Made by a program: the position numbers and the translations under genes. Positions 1 to 10,293 of a stretch of 64,000 bases of DNA are shown here, piece after piece; the stretch's first letter is position 1; every line of letters begins with the position of its first letter. A model generated the notes under the pieces. It made no database searches, was not told where the DNA came from, and saw only the letters and a list, made by a program, of their open reading frames with translations. Origin of the DNA: Gammaproteobacteria bacterium. Its GTDB lineage: Bacteria; Pseudomonadota; Gammaproteobacteria; Burkholderiales; Rhodocyclaceae. The stretch is from the NCBI GenBank assembly GCA_029289235.1, contig JARFTZ010000052.1:145497-209496 (forward strand). The letters run 5' to 3'.

Positions 1-177
1 AAATCCGAATACACGATTGCTATCGTGACGCACAACATGCAGCAGGCGGCACGGATTTCAGACTATACGGCGTTCATGTACCTTGGCGACCTTATCGAGT
101 TCGGCGCGACTGACCAGATGTTCATCAAACCCCAGCAGAAGCAGACCGAGGAATACATAACCGGTCGATTCGGCTAA
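1..177 (+). CDS. pstB: Phosphate ABC transporter ATP-binding protein PstB (3' end only)
   Basis: The window opens inside this gene; 58 codons and a TAA stop remain. The translation has the H-loop of an ABC ATPase ([14 protein letters not shown]) followed by the PstB-type tail ([10 protein letters not shown], then [18 protein letters not shown] at the end), which is characteristic of the inner-membrane high-affinity phosphate importer PstSCAB. The Walker motifs lie outside the window. The gene is co-directional with glmM, 145 bp downstream. The identification rests on the C-terminal signature alone but is quite specific. Confidence 0.88.
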   Translation, partial: KSEYTIAIVTHNMQQAARISDYTAFMYLGDLIEFGATDQMFIKPQQKQTEEYITGRFG

Positions 178-322
178 TCAGGGGTTTGGGTGCCTTCCGC
201 TCAGAAAAACAAAAAGACAGATGATGAATGTGTAAGCGATTGCCGTGATGTACATGTACGGCACAGTCTGACTCCCCGGATTTCAGTACAATGCCAGCCT
301 TTGGGTTTGGTTGGGAGGCGGT

Positions 323-1690
323 ATGGCGCGGAAGTACTTTGGAACCGATGGTGTGCGTGGCCGGGTTGGGCAGGCGCCGATTACTCCGGATTTCGTCATG
401 CGGCTCGGCTATTCGGCAGGGAAAGTGCTGGTTGCACATGGGGTGAAGCAGGGGCACCTCAAGCCTGGAGCGCGTCCCGAGGTGCTGATCGGCAAGGATA
501 CGCGCATTTCCGGATACATGCTGGAAGCAGCTCTGGAGGCAGGCTTTTCGGCTGCCGGCGTCGATGTCTGCCTGGTTGGGCCGATGCCCACGCCGGCCAT
601 TGCCTATCTGACCCGAGCGTTGCGCCTGCAGGCTGGCGTCGTGATTTCAGCGTCGCATAACCCTTACTACGACAACGGGATCAAGTTCTTTTCTGCTCAG
701 GGCACCAAGCTGGACGACTCGATCGAAGCGGAGATAGAGGCGGGTATCGACCTGCCGCTCGCCTGCGTGGCCTCTTCCGAACTGGGGCGTGCGCGGCGTA
801 TCGGGGATGCGGCAGGACGTTACATCGAGTTTTGCAAGAGTACCTTCCCCAATTCGTTCGATCTGCGCGGACTGAAGATCGTCATCGATTGCGCTCACGG
901 AGCTGCCTACCACATCGCCCCTCACGTTTTCCATGAACTCGGTGCGGAGGTCGTGGCCATCGGGTCCGAACCAAACGGGCTGAACATCAACAAGGACGTG
1001 GGGGCCACGTCCACTGCAGCGTTGAGCAGGGCCGTGCTGGCGAATCAGGCCGATCTTGGCATCGCGCTGGATGGCGACGCTGATCGCGTGATGATGGTCG
1101 ATGCAGGCGGCAACGTGTATGACGGAGACCAGTTGCTTCTGGCCGTGGTGCGCAGCCGTTTACGCAACGGCCCGGTGGCCGGCGTGGTCGGCACCCTGAT
1201 GACCAACCTGGCTTTCGAACACGCATTGGCGGAACTGGGGGTTCCCTTCGCCCGCGCTGCGGTCGGCGACCGTTATGTCCTGGAATTGCTGCAGGAAAAG
1301 GGATGGTTGTTCGGAGGCGAGAATTCGGGACATATCCTTTGTCTCGACAAGCATTCCACTGGCGATGGTATCGTCTCGGCCCTGCAGGTGCTGACTGCTT
1401 TGTGCGAGGAGGGCGGCGATCTGCAGTCGTTGTTGGGACGGCTTGAACTTTATCCGCAGCAACTGATCAATGTGCCATTGAGTAAAGGATTCCCGTGGAA
1501 GGATCACCCGGATATCGTTGCGGCCAAGGATCTGGTGGAAACCGAATTGGCCGGCGCCGGGCGCGTTCTGTTGCGCGCGTCCGGAACCGAGCCGCTCCTT
1601 CGCGTGATGGTCGAAGGGCGTGATGCCGACAGGGTTGTTGCGGCGGCAGAAAAGCTGGCAAATGCGGTGCGGGAGGCGGTAAGCGGATAG
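323..1690 (+). CDS. glmM: Phosphoglucosamine mutase GlmM
   Basis: Cytosolic enzyme interconverting glucosamine-6-phosphate and glucosamine-1-phosphate, the step before UDP-GlcNAc for peptidoglycan and LPS. At 455 aa it is slightly longer than E. coli GlmM, with a small insertion near residues 40-55. Visible signatures are [10 protein letters not shown] at the N-terminus, the phosphoserine loop [12 protein letters not shown] (serine near residue 111), the Mg-binding DGDADR near residue 250, and the C-terminal phosphate-binding [15 protein letters not shown]. The frame extends 12 bp upstream to a TTG at 311, but that would place the ribosome site (GGGAGG, 313-318) inside the gene, so ATG 323 is chosen. 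A TACAAT at 287-292 could be a -10 but lacks a clear -35. Confidence 0.96.
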   Translation: MARKYFGTDGVRGRVGQAPITPDFVMRLGYSAGKVLVAHGVKQGHLKPGARPEVLIGKDTRISGYMLEAALEAGFSAAGVDVCLVGPMPTPAIAYLTRALRLQAGVVISASHNPYYDNGIKFFSAQGTKLDDSIEAEIEAGIDLPLACVASSELGRARRIGDAAGRYIEFCKSTFPNSFDLRGLKIVIDCAHGAAYHIAPHVFHELGAEVVAIGSEPNGLNINKDVGATSTAALSRAVLANQADLGIALDGDADRVMMVDAGGNVYDGDQLLLAVVRSRLRNGPVAGVVGTLMTNLAFEHALAELGVPFARAAVGDRYVLELLQEKGWLFGGENSGHILCLDKHSTGDGIVSALQVLTALCEEGGDLQSLLGRLELYPQQLINVPLSKGFPWKDHPDIVAAKDLVETELAGAGRVLLRASGTEPLLRVMVEGRDADRVVAAAEKLANAVREAVSG

Positions 1691-2020
1691 AGGCATCATC
1701 GTGCGTCAGTGGTGTGGCATTTGTCGGGTCGCTTGACCCGGTCGCAAGAGCTGTTCAGATCGACGACTTCTTGATGGTCTCTGCGCTGACCGGAGTCTGT
1801 GTCGAGGAGTTGCTCGGAATCAGAGGGGCGAGACGGGGCAGGGGGCTTCAAGAAACTTGTCATGGTGAGTCAGACGCCTCCGATGCCTCTCATTCTGTCT
1901 TCAGGTGTGAAATCAACGCCCGTACGGAAGTCGGTATCAAATTCAACAACTTCCGGGTTTTTCGTGATGCGTTGTTCGCGTCAGCGCGAGTGTTTTCAAG
2001 GTTTTCTGGTCGGTAGTTTA
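1691..2020. other. Gene-free gap between glmM and the tpiA promoter
   Basis: No protein I recognise is encoded here. Frames of about 100-125 codons exist on the + strand from 1714 and 1799, and a 54-codon frame on the - strand starts with ATG near 1863. None has a convincing ribosome site or familiar motif. A small perfect hairpin, CGGGTC-gctt-GACCCG, lies at 1725-1740 shortly after the glmM stop; it has no following T-run, so it is at best a processing or partial termination structure. The gap may hold a small RNA or decayed sequence; nothing decides this by eye. Confidence 0.5.
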
Positions 2021-2050
2021 TTGACCGCATGCGACGTGAATCGCTATAAT
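2021..2050 (+). promoter_or_regulatory. Sigma70 promoter of the tpiA-secG-tRNA-nuo run
   Basis: TTGACC (2021-2026) is separated by 18 bp from a perfect TATAAT (2045-2050). Transcription would start about 2057, giving a leader of about 20 nt before the tpiA ATG at 2076. It is one of the best sigma70 matches in the window and fits the start of a long co-directional gene run. Confidence 0.72.
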
Positions 2051-2075
2051 TTTGACTTTTTCGGCGGGGTGTTAT

Positions 2076-2831
2076 ATGCGTCAGAAGCTTGTTGCGGGAA
2101 ACTGGAAAATGCACGGAGGTCTCAAGACCAACCAGCAGTTGTTGCAGGATGTTGTCGCTGGCGTCGCGGGCTTGCGTAATGTCGCAGTGGCCGTTTGTGT
2201 GCCGTTCCCGTATCTTGCTCAGACGCAGGCCGTATTGAGCGGAACGCCGGTTGCCTGGGGTGCGCAAAACCTTAGCGAGCAGGCGCAGGGCGCGTTTACG
2301 GGCGAGGTCAGTGCGTCCATGTTGCAGGATTTTGCTTGTCGCTACGTCCTGGTTGGACATTCCGAGCGGCGTGCTATTTACGGCGAGACGGACAGTCTGG
2401 TTGCAGAGAAGTTTGCTGCGGCTCTGGCCTCTGGTTTGCGTCCGGTTCTTTGTGTCGGCGAGACGCTGGAGCAGCGTGATGCCGGCAAGACGCTGGAGGT
2501 GGTTTTTGCGCAGATCGATGCGGTTCTGGCGCGTGTCGGTGTCGCGGCGTTCTCTGGCGCAGTGGTTGCGTATGAGCCGGTATGGGCAATCGGAACCGGG
2601 CGCACGGCCACCTCGGCCCAGGCACAAGAGGTTCATGCGGCGATTCGCGCCAAACTTGCCAAGCTTGATGCTGGTGTGGCGGAAGGTTTGCAAATTCTTT
2701 ATGGCGGGAGTGTCAAGCCGGGTAACGCCGTTGAACTCTTTTCCATGCCAGATATTGACGGGGGGCTGATCGGTGGCGCCTCGCTGGTGGCGTCCGACTT
2801 TCTTGCCATTTGTGCTGCTGCTGAAAAATAG
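2076..2831 (+). CDS. tpiA: Triosephosphate isomerase TpiA
   Basis: Cytosolic (beta/alpha)8-barrel enzyme interconverting dihydroxyacetone phosphate and glyceraldehyde-3-phosphate. The 251-aa length is normal. Visible motifs are VAGNWKM (catalytic Asn and Lys), the electrophilic histidine in LVGHSERR, the catalytic glutamate and flexible loop in YEPVWAIGTGRTAT, and phosphate-binding ILYGGSVKPGN and GGLIGGASL near the C-terminus. The open frame reaches a TTG at 2052, inside the region where transcription should start, so ATG 2076 with GGGG upstream is used. It heads the tpiA-secG-tRNA-nuo run; secG follows after 5 bp. Confidence 0.97.
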   Translation: MRQKLVAGNWKMHGGLKTNQQLLQDVVAGVAGLRNVAVAVCVPFPYLAQTQAVLSGTPVAWGAQNLSEQAQGAFTGEVSASMLQDFACRYVLVGHSERRAIYGETDSLVAEKFAAALASGLRPVLCVGETLEQRDAGKTLEVVFAQIDAVLARVGVAAFSGAVVAYEPVWAIGTGRTATSAQAQEVHAAIRAKLAKLDAGVAEGLQILYGGSVKPGNAVELFSMPDIDGGLIGGASLVASDFLAICAAAEK

Positions 2832-2836
2832 TCGAC

Positions 2837-3208
2837 ATGAGCTATCTCTTCTCTATCATCCTGTTCGTTCATGTGGTTTCCGCGCTTGGAATCATCGGTC
2901 TTGTGCTCGTCCAGCACGGCAAAGGGGCGGACATGGGAGCCGCGTTTGGTAGCGGTGCTTCCGGTAGCCTGTTTGGGGCGACAGGGTCAGCAAACTTTCT
3001 CAGCAGAACGACGGCAGTCCTCGCTGTGGTGTTCTTCCTGACCAGTCTTTCCTTGGCCTACTTCGCTTCCAACAAGGCGAAAACGCCTGGTGGGGTGATG
3101 CAGGAGGCGGCACAGTCGATGCCTGCTTCCGGTTCTTCTTCGCTGGTAGGCGAGGGAGTTGGGAGTCCGGCAGATTCCGATTCGAAGACAAAGGATATTC
3201 CGAAGTAG
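2837..3208 (+). CDS. secG: Preprotein translocase subunit SecG
   Basis: Small inner-membrane partner of SecYE that assists SecA-driven protein export. The 123-aa product has two hydrophobic segments (about residues 1-23 and 54-75) around the conserved cytoplasmic loop VLVQHGKGADMGAAFGSGASGSLFG. The tail is polar and low in complexity (Ser, Gly, Asp, Lys rich), as often seen in betaproteobacterial SecG. It starts 5 bp after tpiA, and the tpiA-secG-tRNA-Leu order is common in beta- and gammaproteobacteria. Confidence 0.95.
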   Translation: MSYLFSIILFVHVVSALGIIGLVLVQHGKGADMGAAFGSGASGSLFGATGSANFLSRTTAVLAVVFFLTSLSLAYFASNKAKTPGGVMQEAAQSMPASGSSSLVGEGVGSPADSDSKTKDIPK

Positions 3209-3270
3209 TTGCGGATCGGGCGGCGGTGAGTGTGGCTGTCCCTCATTGCCTGCCTTCGCCCGATGAAAAT

Positions 3271-3355
3271 GCCGACGTGGTGAAATTGGTAGACACGCTA
3301 TCTTGAGGGGGTAGTGACTTCGGTCGTATGAGTTCGAGTCTCATCGTCGGCACCA
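3271..3355 (+). tRNA. tRNA-Leu, anticodon GAG
   Basis: An 85-nt class II tRNA. The acceptor stem pairs GCCGACG (3271-3277) with CGTCGGC (3345-3351), followed by discriminator A and an encoded CCA (3353-3355). The anticodon stem CTATC/GGTAG (3298-3302 and 3310-3314) encloses the loop TTGAGGG with anticodon GAG at 3305-3307, reading CUC/CUU leucine codons. A long variable arm and the T-arm core GTTCGAGTC follow. It sits between secG and nuoA inside the co-directional run. Confidence 0.96.
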
Positions 3356-3362
3356 AGTAAAA

Positions 3363-3378
3363 CCACCCGAATGGGTGG
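3363..3378 (+). other. Small hairpin between tRNA-Leu and nuoA
   Basis: Perfect 6-bp stem CCACCC-gaat-GGGTGG, beginning 8 nt after the CCA of the tRNA. There is no T-run, so it is more likely a 3'-processing or mRNA-stabilising structure than a terminator. It lies 34 bp before the nuoA start. Confidence 0.45.
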
Positions 3379-3412
3379 AATCGACCAACTGTAATCGTAC
3401 GGGTGGCGGATC

Positions 3413-3787
3413 ATGCTCGAAAGCTATTTCCCGGTATTTGTCTTCGTTCTGGTTGGCGCGGTATTTGGCCTGGCACCTGTGATAACGGGGTTGGTCGTCG
3501 CGCCTCATCGTCCGGATAGCGAAAAGCTCTCGCCTTACGAATGTGGCTTTGAGGCGTTCGAAGATGCGCGCATGAAATTCGATGTGCGTTATTACCTGAT
3601 TGCCATCTTGTTCATTCTTTTTGATCTCGAGGTTGCCTTTCTTGTGCCGTGGGCAACGATTTTCAAGGAGATCGTGCAGACTGACTCGGTTAAGTGGTTT
3701 GGCTTTATCGAGATGGTCGTGTTCATGGCGATTCTCGTCGTTGGTTACGTTTTTGCTTGGGCCAAGGGCGCGCTGGATTGGGAGTGA
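3413..3787 (+). CDS. nuoA: NADH:quinone oxidoreductase subunit A
   Basis: Membrane subunit of respiratory complex I, at the joint between the peripheral arm and the proton-pumping arm. The 124-aa product has three hydrophobic segments (about residues 6-30, 63-85 and 95-117). The conserved loop with SPYECGFE and the second helix with ILFILFDLE are the family signatures. First gene of the nuo cluster; nuoB follows within 10 bp. No separate promoter is evident between the tRNA and nuoA, so it is probably read from the tpiA promoter. Confidence 0.96.
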   Translation: MLESYFPVFVFVLVGAVFGLAPVITGLVVAPHRPDSEKLSPYECGFEAFEDARMKFDVRYYLIAILFILFDLEVAFLVPWATIFKEIVQTDSVKWFGFIEMVVFMAILVVGYVFAWAKGALDWE

Positions 3788-3793
3788 TTGGCA

Positions 3794-4270
3794 ATGGGTA
3801 TCGAAGGCGTTCTCCAGGAAGGCTTTATCACCACCACGGCAGACAAACTGATCAATTACATGCGCACGGGGTCGATGTGGCCCATGACTTTTGGCTTGGC
3901 CTGTTGCGCTATCGAAATGATCCATGCCGGGTGTTCCCGCTATGATCTCGACCGCTTCGGTATCGTGTTTCGGCCCAGTCCGCGGCAATCCGACGTGATG
4001 ATTGTTGCGGGGACGCTGACCAACAAGATGGCGCCTGCATTGCGAAAGGTCTACGACCAGATGCCCGAACCTCGTTGGGTTGTCTCGATGGGGTCCTGTG
4101 CCAACGGTGGCGGGTATTACCACTACGCTTATTCTGTTGTGCGTGGATGTGACCGCATCGTTCCCGTCGATATTTATGTCCCGGGATGTCCGCCGACGCC
4201 AGAGGCGCTGATCTACGGGCTGCTTCAGCTTCAGAACAAGATTTGCCGTACCAGTACCATCGCCCGTTAA
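3794..4270 (+). CDS. nuoB: NADH:quinone oxidoreductase subunit B
   Basis: Carries the terminal iron-sulfur cluster N2, which passes electrons to quinone at the membrane interface. The 158-aa product has all four expected ligands: the tandem C37-C38 in [11 protein letters not shown]102 in GSCANGG and C132 in PGCPPTPE. The frame could begin at TTG 3788, but ATG 3794 gives the family-typical N-terminus MGIEGVL. It sits 6 bp after nuoA and 18 bp before nuoC. Confidence 0.97.
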   Translation: MGIEGVLQEGFITTTADKLINYMRTGSMWPMTFGLACCAIEMIHAGCSRYDLDRFGIVFRPSPRQSDVMIVAGTLTNKMAPALRKVYDQMPEPRWVVSMGSCANGGGYYHYAYSVVRGCDRIVPVDIYVPGCPPTPEALIYGLLQLQNKICRTSTIAR

Positions 4271-4288
4271 TTTGTCCGAGAGAGAGTC

Positions 4289-4894
4289 ATGTCCGCCAAG
4301 CTTGAGTTGCTTAGCCAAAACCTGCAGAAGCATCTCGGAGATCGAACCACGAAAATGTGGTGTGCTTTGGGGGAGGTGTCGATCGATGTTGAGGCCAGTG
4401 GCTATCTCGAAACGATGGTGCTGCTGCGTGATGAGCCCGAACTCCGCTTTGAGCAACTGATTGATTTGTGCGGGATCGATTACTCGACATACGGGTGCGA
4501 TGGCTGGCAAGGGAAGCGCTTTGCCGTGGTTTCCCACTTGACATCGATCACACATAACTGGCGCCTACGCGTACGGTGTTTCGCGTCCTCCGACGAGTTC
4601 CCCTCGGTGCCCTCTGTCGTCTCGATTTGGAATTCGGCCAACTGGTTTGAGCGAGAAGCGTTCGATCTTTTCGGCATAGTCTTTCCCGGGCATCCCGACT
4701 TGCGACGTCTTCTCACCGATTACGGATTTATAGGACATCCGTTCCGGAAGGACTTTCCGGTCAGTGGTTACGTTGAAATGCGCTATGACCCCGAGCAGCG
4801 GCGCGTTGTTTATCAACCCGTGACCATCGAGCCGCGGGAGATCACGCCGCGGATAGTGCGGGAAGAAAACTACGGGGATGTCGAAAATGGCTGA
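4289..4894 (+). CDS. nuoC: NADH:quinone oxidoreductase subunit C
   Basis: Hydrophilic complex I subunit of 201 aa, without cofactors, that packs against NuoD in the connecting module. The 30-kDa-subunit signature is clear: [12 protein letters not shown] followed by [16 protein letters not shown] and GHPFRKDFP. NuoC and NuoD are separate genes here, unlike the fused NuoCD of E. coli. The GAGAGAG stretch just before ATG 4289 is a purine-rich ribosome site. Its 3' end overlaps the nuoD start. Confidence 0.96.
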   Translation: MSAKLELLSQNLQKHLGDRTTKMWCALGEVSIDVEASGYLETMVLLRDEPELRFEQLIDLCGIDYSTYGCDGWQGKRFAVVSHLTSITHNWRLRVRCFASSDEFPSVPSVVSIWNSANWFEREAFDLFGIVFPGHPDLRRLLTDYGFIGHPFRKDFPVSGYVEMRYDPEQRRVVYQPVTIEPREITPRIVREENYGDVENG

Positions 4895-6140
4895 TATCCA
4901 GAACTACACATTGAATTTCGGCCCGCAGCACCCGGCCGCGCATGGCGTTTTGCGGATGGTGCTCGAACTCGATGGTGAAGTGGTGCAACGTGCGGATCCG
5001 CATATCGGGTTCCTGCACCGGGCGACCGAGAAACTTGCCGAAGGCAAGACCTGGATTCAGTCGGTTCCGTACATGGACCGCCTCGACTACATGTCGATGA
5101 TGTGCAGTGAACATGCCTATTGCTTGGCCATCGAGCGCATGGTCGGGGTTGAAGTGCCCCTCCGTGCAAAATACATCCGCGTATTGTTTGATGAAATCAC
5201 CCGCATCCTGAACCATTTGCTATGGATCGGGGCGCAGGGTCTCGACGTTGGCGCGATGACCATGATGCTGTATGCAATGCGTGAGCGGGAAGACCTGGTC
5301 GATTGCTACGAGGCGGTGACGGGGACGCGCTGGCATGCTGCCTACTATCGTCCGGGCGGGGTTTATCGCGATCTGCCGGACTCCATGCCAAAGTACAAGG
5401 AGTCCAAGTGGAAGAATGGCGCACACCTGAAAAAGTTGAACGAGGCGCGTAGTGGCACCTTTCTGGATTTTCTCGAAGATTTCGTCAAGCGCTTCCCGAA
5501 GAATCTTGATGATTATGAAACGCTGCTGACCGATAACCGGATCTGGAAACAGCGTCTGGTCAATGTCGGTGTTGTGTCCCCCGAACGGGCCCTGCAATTG
5601 GGCTTTACCGGTCCAATGCTTCGCGGTTGCGGCATCCCGTGGGATCTGCGAAAGAAGCAACCTTACGCCGTCTATGATCGTCTCGATTTCGATATTCCCG
5701 TCGGAGTGACCGGCGATTGTTACGACCGCTATCTTGTCCGCGTGAACGAGATGCGCCAGTCCAACCGGATTCTCCAGCAGTGTATTGACTGGTTGCGTGC
5801 CAACCCGGGGCCTGTTATTTCGAACAACCACAAGGTTTCGCCTCCTCTCCGTGCGGACATGAAGTCGAACATGGAGGAGTTGATCCATCACTTCAAGCTT
5901 TGTACCGAGGGCATTCACGTTCCCGAAGGCCAGGTGTATTCGGCCGTCGAGCATCCGAAGGGGGAATTCGGGATCTACGCAGTATCCGACGGAGCCAACA
6001 AGCCCTATCGGTTGAAGATTCGTTCCCCGGGTTATGTGCATCTTTCGGCCATGGATGAACTGGTGCGTGGCCACATGATTGCCGACGTGGTTACGATGGT
6101 CGGCACAATCGATATCGTTTTTGGCGAGATTGACCGCTGA
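4887..6140 (+). CDS. nuoD: NADH:quinone oxidoreductase subunit D
   Basis: The 49-kDa-type subunit, which forms most of the quinone-binding cavity with NuoB. The 417-aa product starts [20 protein letters not shown], the standard N-terminus. An in-frame ATG at 4878 would add three residues (MSK); ATG 4887 is preferred because it matches the usual length and has GGGG (4874-4877) at a workable distance. The gene overlaps nuoC by 8 bp, implying translational coupling. The C-terminus with [15 protein letters not shown] is also typical. Confidence 0.96.
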   Translation: MADIQNYTLNFGPQHPAAHGVLRMVLELDGEVVQRADPHIGFLHRATEKLAEGKTWIQSVPYMDRLDYMSMMCSEHAYCLAIERMVGVEVPLRAKYIRVLFDEITRILNHLLWIGAQGLDVGAMTMMLYAMREREDLVDCYEAVTGTRWHAAYYRPGGVYRDLPDSMPKYKESKWKNGAHLKKLNEARSGTFLDFLEDFVKRFPKNLDDYETLLTDNRIWKQRLVNVGVVSPERALQLGFTGPMLRGCGIPWDLRKKQPYAVYDRLDFDIPVGVTGDCYDRYLVRVNEMRQSNRILQQCIDWLRANPGPVISNNHKVSPPLRADMKSNMEELIHHFKLCTEGIHVPEGQVYSAVEHPKGEFGIYAVSDGANKPYRLKIRSPGYVHLSAMDELVRGHMIADVVTMVGTIDIVFGEIDR

Positions 6141-6613
6141 TGCTCTCTACAGAATCCTTACAGAAGATTGATCGCGAGATTGCGAAGTATCCTCCCGGTC
6201 AGAGGCAGTCGGCCGTGATGGCCGCGCTGGCTATTGCCCAGGAGGAACTGGGGTGGCTACCGAGCGAGGCCATCGAGTTCGTGGGCAACTATCTTGAAAT
6301 GACGCCCATCGCAGCCTACGAGGTGGCGAACTTCTACAACATGTACAACCTGAAGCCTGTGGGCAAACACAAGTTGACTGTTTGTACAAACTTGCCATGC
6401 ATGTTGTCTGGTGGCGTTGACGCTGCAGAGTATCTCAAGAGCAAGTTGGGAATCGAGTTCAACGAAACTACTCCGGACGGGAAATTTACGCTCAAGGAAG
6501 GTGAGTGCATGGGGGCGTGTGGCGATGCACCAGTCATGCTGGTTGATAATCACCGCATGTGTTGTTGCATGCAGCCGGAGCAGATCGACAAACTCCTGTC
6601 GGAGCTTGAATAA
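6140..6613 (+). CDS. nuoE: NADH:quinone oxidoreductase subunit E (2Fe-2S)
   Basis: The 24-kDa-type subunit of the NADH dehydrogenase module, carrying the [2Fe-2S] cluster N1a. The 157-aa product has the four ligands C82, C87, C123 and C127, in CTNLPC and CMGAC. The start codon shares one base with the nuoD stop (TGATG), and the stop shares one base with the nuoF start, so translation of D, E and F is probably coupled. Confidence 0.97.
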   Translation: MLSTESLQKIDREIAKYPPGQRQSAVMAALAIAQEELGWLPSEAIEFVGNYLEMTPIAAYEVANFYNMYNLKPVGKHKLTVCTNLPCMLSGGVDAAEYLKSKLGIEFNETTPDGKFTLKEGECMGACGDAPVMLVDNHRMCCCMQPEQIDKLLSELE

Positions 6614-7941
6614 TGGCCATCCTCGGTTCTATCAATCCGTTGCTTACCGTTGGCCTTGATGGCGACAATGCTTGGCGCTTGGCCGATTACGTCAAACGAG
6701 GCGGGTACACGGCCTTGAGAGGAATCCTGGCAGAAAAAGTGCCGCCAGGGGTGGTCGTTGACAAGGTAAAAAAATCGGTTCTCCGCGGTCGGGGCGGGGC
6801 CGGCTTTCCAACCGGTCTGAAGTGGAGCTTCATGCCGAATTACCTGCCGGTTGAGAAATACGTCGTATGCAACTCAGACGAGGGAGAGCCGGGGACATTC
6901 AAGGACAGGGATATTCTGCGGTTTAATCCTCATGCTGTGATCGAAGGCATGGTAATCGCCGGGTATGCTGTCGGCGCTTCGCGAGGCTACAACTATATTC
7001 ACGGGGAAATCTGGGAGGTTTACAAGCGCTTTGAAGAAGCTCTCGACGAAGCGCGTGCTGCCGGGTTGATCGGTAAGGACATCCAGGGGTCCGGTTTTGA
7101 TTTTGAACTTTTCGCCCACCACGGCTACGGTGCGTACATTTGCGGTGAAGAGTCGGCTCTTCTGAATTCCATTGAAGGAAAAAAGGGGCAGCCTAGATTC
7201 AAGCCTCCGTTCCCGGCAAGTTTTGGTTTGTATGGCAAGCCAACGACGATCAATAACACCGAGACTTTTGCCTCCGTCCCGTTCGTGCTGAATATTGGAC
7301 CGGAGGCCTACCTTGAGGCCGGGAAACCGAATAACGGGGGTACCAAGCTTTTTTCCGTCTCCGGTCATGTGAATCGTCCCGGGAATTACGAGGTTCCGCT
7401 GGGAACACCATTTTCGACGCTGTTGGAAATGGCCGGTGGCGTTCGCGGCGGGCGCCAACTGAAAGCGTGTATTCCTGGAGGGTCATCCGCTCCGGTGTTG
7501 CCTGCTCAGGTCGTCATGGATTGCACGATGGATTACGACTCGATCAGCAAAGCGGGGTCGATGCTTGGATCAGGCGCAGTGATCGTCATGGACGAGACAA
7601 CGTGCATGGTGAAAGCGCTCGAGCGTTTGTCGTACTTTTACTACGAAGAGTCCTGCGGCCAATGCACACCGTGCCGGGAAGGAACAAACTGGTTGTACCA
7701 AATCATTCATCGCATTGAGCATGGACTCGGACGACCGGACGATCTTGACCTTCTCAGAAGCGTTACAACCAACATCATGGGACGCACTATCTGTGCTCTG
7801 GGCGATGCAGCTTCGATGCCTGTTCAGAGCTTCATCAAGCATTTTCAGGACGAATTCGCCTACCACATCGAACACAAGAAGTGCCTTGTGCCGCCGGAGA
7901 TTCAGCGCGCTGGAAGCGGCTTCTTCAAAGCAACGTTCTAA
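6613..7941 (+). CDS. nuoF: NADH:quinone oxidoreductase subunit F (NADH/FMN binding)
   Basis: The 51-kDa-type subunit, which oxidises NADH through FMN and holds the [4Fe-4S] cluster N3. In the 442-aa product the glycine-rich FMN/NADH loop [10 protein letters not shown] is at residues 59-68. The N3 ligands are C348, C351 and C354 in [11 protein letters not shown], plus C394 in TICALGD. It overlaps the nuoE stop by one base and precedes nuoG by 9 bp. Confidence 0.97.
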   Translation: MAILGSINPLLTVGLDGDNAWRLADYVKRGGYTALRGILAEKVPPGVVVDKVKKSVLRGRGGAGFPTGLKWSFMPNYLPVEKYVVCNSDEGEPGTFKDRDILRFNPHAVIEGMVIAGYAVGASRGYNYIHGEIWEVYKRFEEALDEARAAGLIGKDIQGSGFDFELFAHHGYGAYICGEESALLNSIEGKKGQPRFKPPFPASFGLYGKPTTINNTETFASVPFVLNIGPEAYLEAGKPNNGGTKLFSVSGHVNRPGNYEVPLGTPFSTLLEMAGGVRGGRQLKACIPGGSSAPVLPAQVVMDCTMDYDSISKAGSMLGSGAVIVMDETTCMVKALERLSYFYYEESCGQCTPCREGTNWLYQIIHRIEHGLGRPDDLDLLRSVTTNIMGRTICALGDAASMPVQSFIKHFQDEFAYHIEHKKCLVPPEIQRAGSGFFKATF

Positions 7942-7950
7942 GGCAGCGAT

Positions 7951-10293
7951 ATGCTAGATATTGAGATTGACGGCAAACAAGTGCAAGTGCCGGCTGGCAG
8001 CACCATCATGGAAGCAGCGCAGGCCTCCGGTACTTATATTCCGCATTTCTGCTATCACAAGAAGCTGTCTATCGCGGCAAACTGCCGCATGTGCATGGTC
8101 CAGGTCGAAAAGGCCCCCAAGCCTCTCCCCGCATGCGCAACGCCTGTCACAAATGGGATGAAGGTTTTTACACATTCCGAGCTGGCAATCAAGGCTCAAA
8201 AAGGGGTGATGGAATTCCTTCTCATCAACCATCCACTTGATTGCCCGATTTGCGATCAAGGTGGCGAGTGCCAGTTGCAAGACCTGTCGGTCGGGTATGG
8301 CGGCGGCAGTTCGCGCTACGGGGAAGCAAAGCGGGTCGTTTTTCAAAAGCATGTTGGGCCGCTGATTTCGATGCAGGAGATGTCGCGTTGCATTCATTGC
8401 ACCCGTTGCGTCCGCTTTGGCCAGGAAATCGCCGGGGTAATGGAACTCGGGATGGCCGGTCGCAACATGCACTCGGAGATCCAGACGTTTGTCGGTCGCA
8501 CGATCGATTCCGAACTTTCCGGGAACATGATTGATTTGTGTCCGGTGGGCGCGTTGACGTCCAAGCCCTTCCGGTATTCTGCGCGAAGCTGGGAACTCTC
8601 CAGGCGCAAGTCGGTTAGTCCGCACGATAGCTTTGGAACCAATCTGACCGTTCAGGTGAAGAACAATCGCGTGATGCGCGTTCTCCCGCGGGAGAATGAA
8701 GAAATCAACGAATGCTGGATTTCGGACAAGGATCGTTTCTCGTATGAGGCGCTTAACTCGTCGAATCGGCTGCTCAAGCCGATGGTTCGCGTTGACGGGG
8801 CATTACGTGAGGTCGAGTGGAATGTAGCGCTCGATTACGTAGCGCATGGGCTGCGAGATATTGTCAAAAACCACGGGGGTGACTCAATTGCAGCGCTGGC
8901 TTCTCCTCGCTCGACTCTAGAGGAGTTGTTCCTGCTGCAGAAACTGGTTCGAGGAAGTGGATCCGACAATATCGATTTTCGTCCCCGGCGTCGCGACTAT
9001 TCGTCTGACGGTAAACTCGCAGGCATTCCGTGGCTCGGGATGCGCATCGCCGACATTCGCAATCTTGAGTCGGTACTTGTCGTCGGCAGCTTCCTGCGCA
9101 AGGATCATCCTCTTTTCTCCCAGCGCTTGAGGCAGTTGGCGAAGGTGCCGGGAAACAAAATCAGCTTGCTGTCGGTGGCCGGCGACGATCCGCTCATCAA
9201 CCTGCATCAACATGTCTCTGTAGCTCCTGGCGAGCTTCCGCTCTCAATTGCGGCAGTGCTTAAGGCTTTTGTGCAGATTTCCGGTCTCACAACATCGGTG
9301 GATCTAAGTGACGTCGAGGTTTCTGAAGGCTGCCGGGCGATTGCAGAGAGTTTCCTCGGTAGTGGTCCGAAAGCGATATTCCTGGGAAATGTGAGTGAGC
9401 AGGTCAGTTGCGCGGGGCAGTTGCATGCGCTGGCACAGGAACTGGCTCGCTTGTCGGATGCTTCGTTCGGCTTTATCGGTGAAGCTTCCAACAGTGTTGG
9501 AGGCTATCTTGCCAAGGCCGTTCCTGACCGCGGAAAAGGCCATAATGCCTACGAAATGTTCGCTCAGCCACGCAAAGCCTACATTCTTATGGGGATTGAA
9601 CCCGAGTTCGATTGTATTGATCCCCAGATGGCCGTAGGGGCGCTCAAAAAAGCTGAGTTGGTTGTTGCGCTGTCGACATTCAAGAGCAACGAGGCAGATA
9701 TGTATGCCGATGTTCTTCTTCCCGTCGCTCCTTTTACGGAAACCTCCGGTACGTATGTGAGCGCCGAGGGGCGTGTGCAGAGTGTTTCCGGAGTTTGCCA
9801 TCCTGCCGGCGAGTGCCGACCTGGCTGGAAAGTTCTGCGAGTACTGGGAAATCTCCTGGACTTGCCGGGGTTCGATTACGAGTCAAGTGAGCAGGTCAAG
9901 AATGAACTTCTTCCAGAAGGATCGGTTTTCCTGGAAGGACTGAGCAATGACGTTGCGCTCGACATCGTTCCCTTGTCGGTCTCCCGTCAAGGTCTCGAGC
10001 GAATCGCTGATGTTCCGATCTACTTTGCCGATGCTCTTGTCCGCAATGCGGAATCGCTTCAGAAAACTCGCGATGCCTCGGCGCCAGTAGCACGTCTGAA
10101 TCCGGCTACCTTGAAGGATCTCGGGCTTGCCGCCAACGATCCGGTGCGAATTATTCAAGGGGAGGGAAGCGTCGTGTTGAACGCGGTTGCGGACGATACG
10201 GTTCCCCGGTCGAGTGTTCGCGTTGCTGCAGCCCACGCATCGACTGCGGCCCTCGGTGAAATGTTTGGAACGATTAGCGTGGAGCGTGCATGA
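7951..10293 (+). CDS. nuoG: NADH:quinone oxidoreductase subunit G
   Basis: The large 75-kDa-type iron-sulfur subunit (780 aa), which wires electrons from NuoF to NuoI. The N-terminal ferredoxin domain has the N1b ligands C34, C45, C48 and C62. The next motif [17 protein letters not shown] supplies the His and three Cys of cluster N5. CIHCTRC and the later CPVGALTSK supply cluster N4. The rest is a molybdopterin-oxidoreductase-like domain that carries no molybdenum in this family. The stop overlaps the nuoH start (ATGATG). Confidence 0.96.
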   Translation: MLDIEIDGKQVQVPAGSTIMEAAQASGTYIPHFCYHKKLSIAANCRMCMVQVEKAPKPLPACATPVTNGMKVFTHSELAIKAQKGVMEFLLINHPLDCPICDQGGECQLQDLSVGYGGGSSRYGEAKRVVFQKHVGPLISMQEMSRCIHCTRCVRFGQEIAGVMELGMAGRNMHSEIQTFVGRTIDSELSGNMIDLCPVGALTSKPFRYSARSWELSRRKSVSPHDSFGTNLTVQVKNNRVMRVLPRENEEINECWISDKDRFSYEALNSSNRLLKPMVRVDGALREVEWNVALDYVAHGLRDIVKNHGGDSIAALASPRSTLEELFLLQKLVRGSGSDNIDFRPRRRDYSSDGKLAGIPWLGMRIADIRNLESVLVVGSFLRKDHPLFSQRLRQLAKVPGNKISLLSVAGDDPLINLHQHVSVAPGELPLSIAAVLKAFVQISGLTTSVDLSDVEVSEGCRAIAESFLGSGPKAIFLGNVSEQVSCAGQLHALAQELARLSDASFGFIGEASNSVGGYLAKAVPDRGKGHNAYEMFAQPRKAYILMGIEPEFDCIDPQMAVGALKKAELVVALSTFKSNEADMYADVLLPVAPFTETSGTYVSAEGRVQSVSGVCHPAGECRPGWKVLRVLGNLLDLPGFDYESSEQVKNELLPEGSVFLEGLSNDVALDIVPLSVSRQGLERIADVPIYFADALVRNAESLQKTRDASAPVARLNPATLKDLGLAANDPVRIIQGEGSVVLNAVADDTVPRSSVRVAAAHASTAALGEMFGTISVERA

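Noticed and set aside
249..269. Imperfect palindrome around GTACATGTAC between pstB and glmM.
   Set aside because: The central bases do not pair as an extended stem and there is no T-run, so neither terminator nor operator is supported; a Pho box was also not seen.
1725..1740. Hairpin CGGGTC-gctt-GACCCG after glmM as a terminator.
   Set aside because: The stem is short and followed by GTCGCAAG, not a T-run; kept only as a note on the gap.
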